From JAAXHV01 sp965207165 (GTDB lineage: Bacteria > Pseudomonadota > Gammaproteobacteria > Eutrophobiales > Eutrophobiaceae), in contig OZ242265.1 in NCBI GenBank assembly GCA_965207165.1, positions 620,001 through 684,000 of the forward strand: DNA of 64,000 bases, given 5' to 3'. Both the position numbers and the translations under genes were made by a program. Numbering within the stretch: the first letter of the stretch is position 1; each line of letters opens with the position of its first letter. The notes under the pieces were generated by a model that saw only the letters and a program-made list of their open reading frames with translations, did no database searches and was not told the DNA's origin. Shown here one piece after another: positions 8,592 to 18,900 of this stretch.

Positions 8592-9884
8592 ATGACCGTA
8601 GCTTCGATACTGGTAAAAAATGCGCATATATTTGACGGACACAGTCCTGACTTGTCGGATCGCGCCGATATCCTGCTGGCGGACGGCGAGATAAAGGAGA
8701 TTTCCACCGGTAATCTTGACCGCGCAGGTCATCACGTGGTCGATGCCGCGGGGCGTACCGTGATGCCGGGCCTGATCGATAATCACATCCACGTGACTAT
8801 ACCCACCCTGGATACGACCGCATTGACCAGGATGCCGGAGACGTATATCGCCCAGTATGCCAACGTGTTCCTGAATGCGACCTTGCAACGCGGGTTCACC
8901 ACGATTCGCGATATAGGCGGAGGCGATGTCGGTATTTCCCGCGCCATCGACCATGGGCTGGTGCGCTCTCCCCGGTTTTATTATGCCGGCAAGATCATGT
9001 CACAGACCGGCGGTCACGGTGATATGCGCCCTGGCTGGGAAGTGGACCCCTCGGACCAGCTCTGCACCTGCGGGAGTTACTCGACCAAATTGACGCGTAT
9101 TGTCGATGATCCCTATGAAATGCGGCGCGCCGTGCGCGATGAGTTAAGAAAAGGTTCCCATTGCATCAAGATAATGGGTTCGGGCGGGGTGGTCAGCCCC
9201 AATGATCCCCTGCACCACACACAGTTTACCGAAGATGAGATCCGTGCCGCAGTGGATGAATGCGCGCGCCAGGAAACCTATGTGTCCGCCCATTGCCACC
9301 CGACTGAAGCCGTTAAACGTTGCGTGGAATTCGGGGTGCGCTGTATCGAACATGCAACACTGATTGACAGGGAAACAGCGGAGTATGTGGCCGGGCAGGG
9401 CGCCTACGTTGTCCCCACGTTTGCAGTACTGTTCGCACTTCACGAGGAAGGCGCTGAATACGGCCTGCCGCCGGCCAGCCAGGAAAAAGTCAATCATGTT
9501 TACGCACAGGCCCTGGATGGCCTGGAACTCATGCGTGACGCCGGTGTGAAAATGGGCCTGGGAACGGACCTGCTGGGCGCGCAACACGTACGGCAATGCA
9601 CTGAATTTGCTATCAGGAAACAGGTCCTGACGCCGTTTGAAATCCTGCACCAGGCCACGGCGGTCAATGCCGAAATCCTGATGGAGCCGGACCGGCTTGG
9701 CTGTATCAGGGAAGGTGCGTTTGCCGACCTGCTGGTTGTCGACGGTAATCCCCTGGAGGACATATCCCTGCTGGAGCAGGACGGCGCGGCGCTGCCCGTC
9801 ATCATACGCAAGGGTGAAATGGTCAAGTGTGAGCTTGCCGTTTCGGAAGGAGCGGTAACAGCCTTCAGTTGGCCTGCTGATTAG
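8592..9884 (+). CDS. Metal-dependent amidohydrolase (imidazolonepropionase/prolidase-like)
   Basis: A 430-residue TIM-barrel hydrolase. ATG 8592 is preferred over GTG 8583 because AGGTGAG at 8581-8587 serves as its Shine-Dalgarno. Metal ligands are visible in order: HIHV in strand 1 (DNHIHV), a Lys in HCIKIMGSGG, His in SAHCHPTEAV, His in CIEHATLI, and Asp in GLGTDLLG. The C-terminus returns to the beta-sandwich (FADLLVVDGNPLEDISLL). This pattern matches the Xaa-Pro dipeptidase/imidazolonepropionase-like amidohydrolases that cleave dipeptides or lactams. There is no signal peptide. It precedes a sulfatase by 18 bases, so co-transcription is likely, but the substrate is unknown. Confidence 0.88.
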   Translation: MTVASILVKNAHIFDGHSPDLSDRADILLADGEIKEISTGNLDRAGHHVVDAAGRTVMPGLIDNHIHVTIPTLDTTALTRMPETYIAQYANVFLNATLQRGFTTIRDIGGGDVGISRAIDHGLVRSPRFYYAGKIMSQTGGHGDMRPGWEVDPSDQLCTCGSYSTKLTRIVDDPYEMRRAVRDELRKGSHCIKIMGSGGVVSPNDPLHHTQFTEDEIRAAVDECARQETYVSAHCHPTEAVKRCVEFGVRCIEHATLIDRETAEYVAGQGAYVVPTFAVLFALHEEGAEYGLPPASQEKVNHVYAQALDGLELMRDAGVKMGLGTDLLGAQHVRQCTEFAIRKQVLTPFEILHQATAVNAEILMEPDRLGCIREGAFADLLVVDGNPLEDISLLEQDGAALPVIIRKGEMVKCELAVSEGAVTAFSWPAD

Positions 9885-9902
9885 CTGAGCCTGTAGCCAC
9901 CT

Positions 9903-11339
9903 GTGATTTATCAGTCTATTCACTCTCAATTTGTGCGAATTCTGGTTGGAAAATCAGCACTACTGTTGGTCGCATTACTTATGGCAGGGGTTGTGGCGTG
10001 TTCCGCGGCAAATGCAAAGCCGAATATATTGCTTATTTATGTCGATGACCTGGGGTACGGAGACCTGGGCAGCTACGGTCATCCGGTAATTCAAACGCCG
10101 AATTTGGACAAGTTGGCCAACGAAGGATTGAAATTAACCAATTACTACGCACCATCGGCGCTTTGTTCGCCGTCACGGGCGGCATTACTTACCGGGCGTA
10201 CTCCCTACCGGTCCGGGATTAAAAGCTGGATCCCTGAAAATTCAGGCATATTTCTGCGAGAGGAGGAAATAACGTTAGCAGAGATATTAAAAACCCGCGG
10301 TTATGTCACCGCGCTGGTAGGAAAGTGGCACCTCAACTCCAACCTGGCTGATAAGGAGGAAACACAGCCCGCGGACCACGGCTTTGATTATGCTTATGGT
10401 CACAACGCGTTTCAGATCCCGACCAATCGTAACCCGACAAACATCTTTCGAAATGGCGAGGCGCTGGGTGTGCAGGAAGGTTATACGGCGGAACTTTATG
10501 CCGATGAAGCCATACGCTGGCTGAGGCAGCAGAAATCCGGAGCCCCTTTTTTTATGCTGCTCAGCATGGCTGAACCACACAGCCAGTTTGAGAACCCGCC
10601 TGAATATAACAGCATGTACCAGCAGTATACGCGGGGTGAAATAATACCCATTTACGACTCAGAGGGTATTCCCAAGGATAAACTGATCCCGCGCGGCCCC
10701 GGAGAATATTATGCCAATATCACTTATATGGATGCCCAGTTGGGGCGCGTACTGGATGAGCTCGACCTCCAGGGGTTGACGGACGATACGATAATTGTCT
10801 TCGCCAGCGACAACGGCCCGGTTACCTCCGCCTGGCGGACATGGTGGGAGGTTAATGCCTACGGGAGTACCGGTGGCCTGCGCGGACGCAAGCATAATCT
10901 CTATGAAGGTGGTATCAAGGTACCTGCCATGATCAAATATCCCGGGCTCATTGCTGCGGGTTCTGTCTCGGATCAGGCTGTTACAGGTATGGACCTGTTT
11001 GTGACGTTAGCCGGCCTGGCGGGTGCTGACGTACCCGGTGATCGCCCGATTGACGGCGTCGATATAGCAGCGGTGTTTCGAGGTGAGCAGTTAAAAAGCC
11101 GGGTTATGTTCTGGGCAATACCGACTGACACGGATATTGAATTCGTTATCCGTAAGAATAACTGGAAGCTTTTTATCGACAGGAACCATGAGCCTGTTGA
11201 GCTCTATAACCTGGCAGACGATCCGCTGGAGTTTTTTAATGTAATAGAGCAGGAGAAAGCGGTGTCAAGGGACTTGATGGGTTTATTTACCGGTATGATC
11301 AGGAGCATAGATGAAGACCCCATCCGACCTGCTTTGTAG
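9903..11339 (+). CDS. S1-family sulfatase (arylsulfatase A-like), probable lipoprotein
   Basis: Predicted exported sulfatase. GTG at 9903 gives 478 residues; GTG at 9933 (residue 11) would still leave the full signal sequence SALLLVALLMAGVVAC, which ends in a lipobox. PNILLIYVDDLGYGDLGSYG supplies metal ligands. LCSPSRAALLTGR carries the formylglycine-precursor Cys88 (numbered from 9903). VGKWHL and the C-terminal IRKNNWKLFIDR match the S1 family. It differs clearly from the sulfatase at 1-1639, so the two probably act on different esters. It lies between an amidohydrolase and a saccharopine dehydrogenase on the same strand. Confidence 0.92.
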   Translation: MIYQSIHSQFVRILVGKSALLLVALLMAGVVACSAANAKPNILLIYVDDLGYGDLGSYGHPVIQTPNLDKLANEGLKLTNYYAPSALCSPSRAALLTGRTPYRSGIKSWIPENSGIFLREEEITLAEILKTRGYVTALVGKWHLNSNLADKEETQPADHGFDYAYGHNAFQIPTNRNPTNIFRNGEALGVQEGYTAELYADEAIRWLRQQKSGAPFFMLLSMAEPHSQFENPPEYNSMYQQYTRGEIIPIYDSEGIPKDKLIPRGPGEYYANITYMDAQLGRVLDELDLQGLTDDTIIVFASDNGPVTSAWRTWWEVNAYGSTGGLRGRKHNLYEGGIKVPAMIKYPGLIAAGSVSDQAVTGMDLFVTLAGLAGADVPGDRPIDGVDIAAVFRGEQLKSRVMFWAIPTDTDIEFVIRKNNWKLFIDRNHEPVELYNLADDPLEFFNVIEQEKAVSRDLMGLFTGMIRSIDEDPIRPAL

Positions 11340-11423
11340 CGGTGTCACGACCTGGCACAGATATTGGCATTGGGAAAGAGTGGTAAGGATACTTACCCGG
11401 CCTGCCGGGTAACAGAGCAGGCC

Positions 11424-12485
11424 ATGACCCACCTATGGCTGCGTGCAGAAGCCAAACCTTTTGAACAGCGGGCTGCACTGACGCCGGCAGCAGCAAGGGA
11501 GTTGATAGCGTCAGGTCATACGGTATCGGTTGAAGAATGTGGTAATCGTATATTCGGTATTGAGCAATACCGGCAGGCGGGCTGCCGGATTGTTCCTGCC
11601 GCTTCGTGGCAGGATGCCCCGCCGGGCTGTTATGTGCTTGGGTTGAAGGAATTGCCTGAGCCATTGCCTTCGTTGCATCACAAGCATATCTATTTTGCCC
11701 ACGCCTATAAGCAGCAAAAGGGTTGGAAGGAACTGTTGGGCAAATTTGCCGATGACGGCGGCCGGTTATTAGACCTGGAATTCTTACTTGACGATAACAG
11801 TCAGCGCATTGCCGCATTTGGTTACTGGGCCGGTTTCGCGGGCGCCGCGCTGGGTATTCTGAACTGGTTGAAGCAACCTGGGACGATGGGGTCAATCCAT
11901 AGTTACCCCGATAAAAATCAACTGCTTGCGGAGGTGGCGACCAAGCTGAAAAAGTCCGGGAAACGTCCACGGGTCATCATCATCGGTGCCAAAGGGCGTA
12001 GCGGTCGCGGCGCCACGGAACTGTGTCAAAGCCTGGAGATTGAAACAACTTTATGGGACATGGAAGAAACCGCACAAGGAGGACCGTTTGTTACAATTCT
12101 TGAACACGATATCCTGATAAACTGCGTACTGGTTCAATCAGACACCCGGCCGTTTCTTACTCATGACCTGCTGGAAAAGAAACGCCTGCTCGCCAGCGTA
12201 GTCGACGTCAGTTGCGACCCGTACAGTGTTTATAACCCGCTACCGGTTTATACCGACTGCACGACCTTTACCAGGCCGGCGCTGCGTCTCAGAGACAAAC
12301 CCGTCCTGGATTTGTTTGCTATAGACCATTTACCGTCAATGCTGCCAAAGGAAAGCAGTGAAGATTTTTCAGGGCAACTGCTGGCCGCCCTGCTGGAATT
12401 ACCTGACGGCAGGACCTGGCAACGGGCCGTGGATCTCTTTGAAGACAAAAAGGCCCAGGCCCGGTTAACGGAAACCGATAAATAA
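11424..12485 (+). CDS. Saccharopine dehydrogenase, LYS1 type
   Basis: NAD-dependent enzyme interconverting saccharopine with lysine plus 2-oxoglutarate, or a close relative. ATG 11424 begins MTHLWLRAEAKPFEQRAALT, the normal LYS1/alanine-dehydrogenase-like N-terminus with the substrate-contact Arg. Later blocks are FAHAYKQQKGW, LLDLEFLLDD, RVIIIGAKGRSGRGA (nucleotide-binding loop) and SVVDVSCDPYSVYNPLPVY. At 353 residues it has the usual single-enzyme length. A LYS9-type saccharopine reductase lies at 29631 on the same strand, separated only by the symporter and the inserted island, so the two were probably neighbours before insertion. Whether lysine is made, broken down or another opine is used cannot be decided. 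Confidence 0.85.
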   Translation: MTHLWLRAEAKPFEQRAALTPAAARELIASGHTVSVEECGNRIFGIEQYRQAGCRIVPAASWQDAPPGCYVLGLKELPEPLPSLHHKHIYFAHAYKQQKGWKELLGKFADDGGRLLDLEFLLDDNSQRIAAFGYWAGFAGAALGILNWLKQPGTMGSIHSYPDKNQLLAEVATKLKKSGKRPRVIIIGAKGRSGRGATELCQSLEIETTLWDMEETAQGGPFVTILEHDILINCVLVQSDTRPFLTHDLLEKKRLLASVVDVSCDPYSVYNPLPVYTDCTTFTRPALRLRDKPVLDLFAIDHLPSMLPKESSEDFSGQLLAALLELPDGRTWQRAVDLFEDKKAQARLTETDK

Positions 12486-12563
12486 GGTATACAAGACATG
12501 AAGTACATTACCGCGTTGAATAATATTGCCCGCGCAAAAGGCATGGGCAGGTTGGCAGAATAT

Positions 12564-14091
12564 GCAGGTCCGACCCTTCGGGCGTATTCGTTCTAAAACA
12601 GTTGGACTTGTGGGCAAAGAAAAGACTTTCGCGGGACTGGCACTGCTCCCCGGACAAACCATTGCTGCCGGTATCGATGAGCAAATTGATGCTTTTGTTT
12701 CTCCGATAGCGGGGGCTATCACCTCAATTGTATTTTATCCGGTCTCTATATTCAGCACGGAAGCATCAGTTATCGTATTGTGGTTAATTGCCAGCACGGT
12801 ATTTTTTACTCTGTATTTCAATTTCATTAATTTCAGTGGTATTCCTCATGCACTGAAACTGGTAAGTGGCGTCTATTCCAATCCGGCAGACCGCGGGGAG
12901 GTTTCCCATTTTCAGGCATTGGCAACTGCTGTTTCCGGTACTGTAGGCATCGGTAATATTGCTGGTGTGGCCATTTCCGTAACCCTGGGCGGCCCGGGTG
13001 TCATATTCTGGATAGTCCTCGCTGGTCTATTGAGCATGACGACAAAATTCGTTGAGTGCAGTCTTGGTGTCATGTACCGGGTTCATCACGCTGACGGTTC
13101 CGTGTCAGGCGGCCCCATGCACTACCTGGAAAAAGGGATGGCAGAAATGCACTTTCCCCGTTTGGGTAAAGCTCTCGCTATTTTTTATGCCGCAAGTATT
13201 GTTATCGGCTGTATCGGTATCGGTAACATGTTTCAGTCTAACCAGGCGCTCTCCCAATTCATCGAAGTCACCGGTGCGGCAGATAGTTTTTTCCATGACA
13301 AGGGGTGGCTGTTCGGTATCTGCCTGGCCCTGATTGTAGCACTGGTCATCATTGGCGGCATAAAGAGTATCGCCAAAACGACGGAAAAGCTGGTACCGGT
13401 AATGAGTGTAATGTATGTGGCTGGAGCCGTTATCGTCCTGTGTATGAATTACCAGGTCATACCTGCAGCATTCGTCATGATATTCCGGGAAGCATTCACT
13501 CTGGATGGCGTTGGCGGAGGTGTGATCGGCATCATGATATTAGGTTTCCGTCGTGCTGTTTTTTCCAACGAAGCCGGTCTGGGTTCGGCCTCCATAGCGC
13601 ACGCAGCCGTGCGTACGGAACAACCTCTTACCGAAGGATACGTAGCGTTATTGGAACCATTTATCGATACGGTAATTATCTGCACGCTTACCGGGCTGGT
13701 TATCGTTACTACAATTTACGACCCTGGCTTGCTTGAAAAGGGAGTGGGAGGAATCGAAATCACGTCAGCAGCCTTTGCGAGTGTCATCCCCGGCGCGCCG
13801 ATTTTAATTTCGGTGGTTGCCGTATTGTTTGCGATTTCGACGATAATCGCCTGGAGCTATTATGGTCTGAAAGCCTGGGTTTATTTAACCAACGATACAA
13901 CGCTGATGAAATCAATATTTCAACTGGTTTTTTGCGGGTTCATTATTGTTGGTTGCAGCGTGAAACTGGACGCAATTGTTAACCTGTCTGAAGCCCTCAT
14001 TTTTATTATCGCCTTTCCCAATATCGTCGGGCTTTACCTGCTGGCGCCCAGGGTAAAAAGAGAACTTGTCCGATATAAAAAGATGATCTAG
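12564..14091 (+). CDS. Na+:alanine/glycine symporter (AGCS family)
   Basis: Inner-membrane Na+-coupled amino-acid importer. The diagnostic AGCS stretches are present: EVSHFQALATAVSGTVGIGN, GGPGVIFWIVLAGLLSMTTK, GGPMHYLEKGM and FSNEAGLGSASIAHAA. About 11 helices follow an N-terminal cleavable-looking segment (TFAGLALLPGQTIAAG). The start is unsure: TTG 12526, ATG 12564 and GTG 12610 are in frame, and the last would put the signal segment at the very N-terminus. It follows the LYS1-type gene on the same strand and probably imports a substrate for the amino-acid genes around it. The island begins about 200 bases after its stop. Confidence 0.88.
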
Positions 14092-14130
14092 CAGACGGTC
14101 GGGCTTAGGGTCTGGATAGGAGTATAATAG

Positions 14131-14286
14131 ACAGCCCGATTTGGTGATAACACTGACACGATATGCAAGTCCCGGCGGGAGAACCTTAAGGCGGTGCAGT
14201 CGGGTTTTGTGGAGGCGTTGCTGCCGGCGAAGGAATTGAAGTTGAATTCGGGCAGAAACCCTATAACACAAATGGATATAGCATGA
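14131..14286 (+). pseudogene. C-terminal remnant of a second integrase
   Basis: Open frame without a start. It ends RRENLKAVQSGFVEALLPAK followed by ELKLNSGRNP, which aligns with the end of the intact integrase (RRERLMQQWADYITGVGPAK, then VVRLNSGRNS). At DNA level 14224-14262 and 15603-15641 match at 31 of 39 bases. Everything upstream, including the catalytic His-Arg and Tyr, is gone. Its stop codon touches the left attachment repeat, so it is probably the scar of an earlier element that used the same site. Confidence 0.75.
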
Positions 14287-14292
14287 ATACTA

Positions 14293-14309
14293 CTCACTGG
14301 CTGAGAGCA
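14293..14309. repeat. Probable attL (left island boundary)
   Basis: CTCACTGGCTGAGAGCA here and CTCACTGGCTGGGAGCA at 29668-29684 differ at one base of 17. The right copy encodes the nucleotide-binding start of the saccharopine reductase (HWLGA). The left copy is preceded by ATGAATACTA at 14283, which would restore a natural M-N-T-T-H-W-L start for that gene. The two copies enclose the integrase and all island genes. Confidence 0.7.
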
Positions 14310-14382
14310 AATTCACCGTTTTATGTGTTCTATTTCTTTCCTTTACATTCCGTAACTATTTGATAATGCTATAAATAATTTG

Positions 14383-14411
14383 TTGACGGTTATTTTTCCT
14401 TCCTGTACAGT
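14383..14411 (+). promoter_or_regulatory. Integrase promoter
   Basis: TTGACG at 14383-14388, 17-bp spacer, TACAGT at 14406-14411, 45 bases before the integrase ATG. The stretch 14310-14400 is AT-rich and otherwise without coding signal. Confidence 0.5.
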
Positions 14412-14456
14412 TCCGTGTGTATCGTTGGATCAATCGTAGGATCAAGAGAAAATGAC

Positions 14457-15644
14457 ATGCAACAATTTACCGACGCAAAAGCCCGAAGATTAAGCGTCCC
14501 CGGCTTTCACACTGTGGACACGACACTATATCTGAGAGTTACGGACAGGGGCAAGTACTGGGTACAGCGAATCACGATTAAAGGCAAGCGCCATGATCTG
14601 GGCCTGGGCGCGTTTCCTGTTGTGAGTGTGGACGAGGCCCGCGAGGCGGCGTTTCAAAACCGGCGGTTGGTCCGCGCCGGCGGGGATCCGTTAGCAGAAA
14701 AGCGCAAGGCGATGAAACCGACCTTTGAAGCGGCGGCCATGGCGTCTCTCGACACCCTACGGTCGACATGGCGCAGTGGCAAGACTGAAAAGGACTGGCT
14801 GCGTGCCATGAACCACTATGTCTTCCCACATATCGCGCATAAGCGGATCGATCTGATCAACCGGGCGGACATTCTTGACATTCTGGTTCCTCTGTGGACT
14901 AAAAAACATGAAACAGCTCGCCGGTTGCGGGGCTGGATCAAGGCGGTTTTCTCATTGGCGCAGGCGTTTGGCCACATAGAGACTAATCTGGCCGCAGATG
15001 CAATCAGCGCGGCGCTTCCAAAGGGCGCTAGAAATAATAAGCACCACAGAGCATTGAACTATATTGAGGTCAATGAGGCATTGAACCAGACCGACAAGGC
15101 ACAGGCCTGTGACGCTGCAAAACTGTGTCTGCGGTTTATCGCATTAACGGCTGTCCGGAGCAATGAAGCACGGGTCGCACAATGGAGTGAGATTGACCTT
15201 GAAAACAAAACCTGGTCCATACCGGCGGGCCGCATGAAATCGAACCGGGAACACAGAGTGCCTTTATCGGACCAGTCGATAGACGTACTGCAAAAGGCGA
15301 GAGCGCTTCGGGATAAGTCAGATATAGTCTTCCCGTCACCAATAAAGAATGGCAAGCCGTTAAATGAAACAACGATGATGCTGTTACTGCAGAAGGCTGG
15401 GCTGGCTGACCGGGCAACGGTGCACGGCCTGAGGTCGTCATTCCGTGACTGGTGCGCCGAAAGCGGCAAGGATCGGCAGCTGGCGGAGATGGCGCTGGCG
15501 CACGCGGTTCCTGGTGTTGAAGGCAGTTATTTCAGATCGGACCTATTTGCACGGCGTGAGCGTCTTATGCAGCAATGGGCGGATTATATCACTGGTGTAG
15601 GTCCAGCGAAGGTGGTGAGGTTGAATTCCGGTAGAAACTCTTAG
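14457..15644 (+). CDS. Tyrosine recombinase / P4-type integrase
   Basis: Site-specific recombinase of 395 residues. ATG 14457 is preferred over 14415 because it starts the normal DUF4102 arm-binding domain (FTDAKARRLSVPGF, YLRVTDRGKYW). That domain is followed by a core-binding domain and a C-terminal catalytic domain. Catalytic residues are all present: R234 (TAVRSNEAR), K261 (GRMKS), H323 and R326 (VHGLRSSFRDW), H349 (ALAHA) and nucleophile Y358 (GSYFRSDLF). It therefore looks active and is the probable driver of the island. It lies immediately inside the left attachment repeat and has its own promoter. It is not next to a tRNA; the target appears to be a protein gene. Confidence 0.95.
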   Translation: MQQFTDAKARRLSVPGFHTVDTTLYLRVTDRGKYWVQRITIKGKRHDLGLGAFPVVSVDEAREAAFQNRRLVRAGGDPLAEKRKAMKPTFEAAAMASLDTLRSTWRSGKTEKDWLRAMNHYVFPHIAHKRIDLINRADILDILVPLWTKKHETARRLRGWIKAVFSLAQAFGHIETNLAADAISAALPKGARNNKHHRALNYIEVNEALNQTDKAQACDAAKLCLRFIALTAVRSNEARVAQWSEIDLENKTWSIPAGRMKSNREHRVPLSDQSIDVLQKARALRDKSDIVFPSPIKNGKPLNETTMMLLLQKAGLADRATVHGLRSSFRDWCAESGKDRQLAEMALAHAVPGVEGSYFRSDLFARRERLMQQWADYITGVGPAKVVRLNSGRNS

Positions 15645-15695
15645 CCCGAAGACTTGACAAGCAGTAGGAGTTGTTTGTTAACCTGTATGCAAATA

Positions 15696-15750
15696 TCGAC
15701 ATACGCGGCATGTCGACTGTAACCATTCGATATTATGTTGTGAATATCGA
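15696..15750. promoter_or_regulatory. Two operator-like dyads upstream of the helicase fusion
   Basis: First dyad: TCGACAT (15696-15702), 7 bases, ATGTCGA (15710-15716). Second dyad: TCGATATT (15727-15734), 8 bases, AATATCGA (15743-15750). Both are perfect and share the TCGA-AT pattern. A consensus TTGACA occurs at 15654-15659 but no good -10 follows at the right distance. The rest of 15645-15935 shows no gene I can support, though a minus-strand frame without start runs through part of it. Confidence 0.4.
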
Positions 15751-15935
15751 GAGGTAACATCACAAGATTTGCCGTCCTCCTCGTAGGCTTTCAGCAGGTA
15801 CGTATCCTCTTTTTTGTTTATGAGAAAATTCCAAGTTGTGGGTGGATCAGGTTACGGTGGGGGGGGTAATATTTATCTACGAGGAATTATATCAACTGCT
15901 GGTTTTGATTACCTCGTCTATTAACGGCGTAATAT

Positions 15936-18900
15936 ATGACGCAGATTACGAATAACAGTAGCGACTTTTCTCCTTGCTGTCTTTCGCTGGACCTTGAGGT
16001 TGGTAGGAAGGACAAAAGGATCCATGCCTTCGCCGCAGTGCGTTCGAATACTAATCAATCCTTAATTTATCCCGGAGATTTTGGACGAAGTGACCTAACA
16101 TCAGCATTATCGAAGTTGGATGAGTTGGCAAGTGGGGCGGCATTTCTTTTGGGCCATAACCTGATCGATTTTGACATGCCTCACCTGCGCGCTGCTCAAC
16201 CTGGGCTGCAACTTTTAAAGTTGCCGCCGATAGATACGCTCCGCTTGAACCCACTGGCATTCCCTCGTAATCCCTACCATAACCTGGTGAAGCATTACCA
16301 GGACGGGCAACTAAAAGGAGGACGGAGGAATGATCCATACCAGGATTCCCAGCTTACATTACAGGTCTTTGCTGACCAGCACCGGGCGCTAGGAGATGCA
16401 GAACCCGACCTGATGATTGCATGGCACTGGTTGACGACCTCAACTGATGATGGCGTTGGTTTCGATGCTTTTTTCTCGGATATTCGAAAGTTGGCCAGAC
16501 CTTCCGATTTGGAAGCCGGTGCGGCCTTGCACAGATTGCTGGACGAAAAAGCTTGCATTAAGCAGGCAAGTCAGATCATCGCGACAGCTGGTCGGTATAA
16601 CTGGCCGTTAGCCTATGCGCTAGCGTGGCTGTCAGTATCCGGAGGTAACTCGGTCATGCCGCCCTGGGTGCGTTACCAGTTTCCTGAAGCGGGTGAATTG
16701 GTGCGTCGATTACGGGACCTTGCCTGTACAGATCCCGCTTGTGGCTGGTGCCGGGAAAGACATGATGCGAAAAAAGAGCTTAAACGTTGTTTCGGTTTTA
16801 AGGAATTCCGCCCCGAACCGGCCGACGAACAAGGAAACCCCATGCAGCAATCCATTGTCGAAGCAGTCATGGCAGGGGAACACGTGCTCGGAATTCTGCC
16901 CACAGGCACCGGCAAGTCCCTGTGTTACCAGATTCCGGCATTGTCCCGTTATGACAAGACCGGTGCTTTAACAGTGGCCATTTCGCCCCTGGTAGCGCTC
17001 ATGTCGGACCAGGTGGCGGGTCTGGAGAAGCACGGGATTGTGTGTGGTGTGGCTGTCAATGGCCTGCTGTCCCTGCCCGAACGCGCCGATGTATTGGACA
17101 GGGTGCGCCTGGGTGATGCCGGTATTCTCATTATATCGCCGGAGCAGTTGCGTAATCGTTCCGTGCGTCGGGCGCTGGCCCAGCGGGAGATTGGTTCCTG
17201 GGTGCTGGATGAAGCCCACTGTATTTCAAAATGGGGGCATGATTTCAGACCTGATTACCGCTATGTAGCGCGGTTTATTCGCGAGAGGGCAGGGGATGGA
17301 CCGATACCGCCGTTGGTATGTCTAACCGCCACTGCCAAGCCAGACGTTGTGACAGACATACTCGGGCACCTGCAAGGTGAACTGGGTATCGAAATGAAGG
17401 TCTTCGATGGCGGGGCTCAGCGTGAGAACCTGCATTTCGAGGTGTATCCCACTACCGGCGCGGAAAAGTTTTTCCATATCCATCAGGTAGTCAGTGACTG
17501 CCTGTCGGAGGCGGGAGCCGGCGGTGCGATTGTGTATTGCGCACGGCGCAGGCAAGCCGAAGAGGTAGCCGAATTTCTAGGCGTCAAGAACACCGCGGCG
17601 GACTATTTCCACGCGGGTTTGCAACCGGAAAGCAAGAAGGAGGTGCAACAGCGTTTTATCGGTGGTGAGTCACGGGTGATCGTGGCCACCAACGCTTTCG
17701 GGATGGGTATCGACAAGCCGGATGTGCGACTGGTGGTGCATGCCGACATTCCTGGCTCACTGGAGAACTACCTGCAGGAGGCAGGGCGCGCTGGGCGAGA
17801 CCGGCAATCCGCGCGCTGTGTTCTGTTTTATACGCAGGAAGACGTGGAGCAACAATTCATGCTGTCGAGCCGTTCACGACTTAATCGGCGGGAAATTCAT
17901 AGTATCCTGCGAGCGATACGTCGTCTTGACCATAAAAAGAACGCCGCGGGCGAAGTAGTGGCAACCGCCGGTGAAATTCTGCTGGACGAGGACGACAACG
18001 TATTCGAGCGGGATTCCGCTACTGACGATACGCGAGTGCGCACCGCCATTGCCTGGCTTGAGGAAGCGAAGTTGCTGACACGGGAGGAGAACCAGGTGCA
18101 GGTCTTTCCTTCGTCCCTGAGGGTGAAAACGCTGGAGGAAGCGCGCGACAGGCTCAACAAGGAATCTATAAGAGATGACTATCGCAAGAAATTGCTGAGG
18201 ATCGTGGAAACACTGATACATGCTGGCCCGGACGAGAGTATTTCAACTGATGAATTGATCGGCGCCGCGGGCCTTAGCGCGGCAGGTACATGCAGGGCTT
18301 TATACGATCTGGACAAATTGGGAATCGCCAGCAACGATACCGCGCTCACTGCTTATGTTCACGCCGCAGTGGAGCGCTCATCCGGGAAACGCGTGAAAGA
18401 AGCAGCGGCGTTGGAGCGTTCGTTGATTGAGCACCTGCGACTGGCGGCGCCGGACCTGGGCGTGGGAGACAAATCGACGCTGCACCTGCGCCGGCTGAAC
18501 CAGCAACTCAAGGATGCTGGCCATGAACAATCATTGCCAGGACGTGTACTACGCATGCTTCGCAGTCTTGCCGCCGACGGCCGCGCTGAGGGTGGTAGCG
18601 GGGGTAGCCTCAGTGTGCGCAAGTTGGATGCGGATTCTGTGCAGGTGACGTTGCAACGGGAATGGTCGGCACTGGAAAAAACGGCAGACCTGCGCCGCAC
18701 CGCCGCATCCTGTCTGCTGGAGCACCTGCTTGACAGCCTGCCCCAAGGGAGCAAGGGCGTTGACCTGCTGGCCGAGACCACGTTAGGCAGGCTGATGAAG
18801 GCAATGGATGCTGATGTCATGTTGAGTCGCGAAGTGAAACACCCGGATAAACTGCTGGAACGTGCCTTGTTGTGGCTTCACGAGCAGGAAGTCATCCGCC

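Noticed and set aside
12498..12595. Small frame MKYITALNNIARAKGMGRLA before the symporter
   Set aside because: About 30 residues, out of phase with the symporter, no family; probably chance, though a leader peptide cannot be excluded.
14092..14460. tRNA gene as the island target
   Set aside because: No cloverleaf or CCA-type 3' end could be found; the direct repeat maps to a protein gene.
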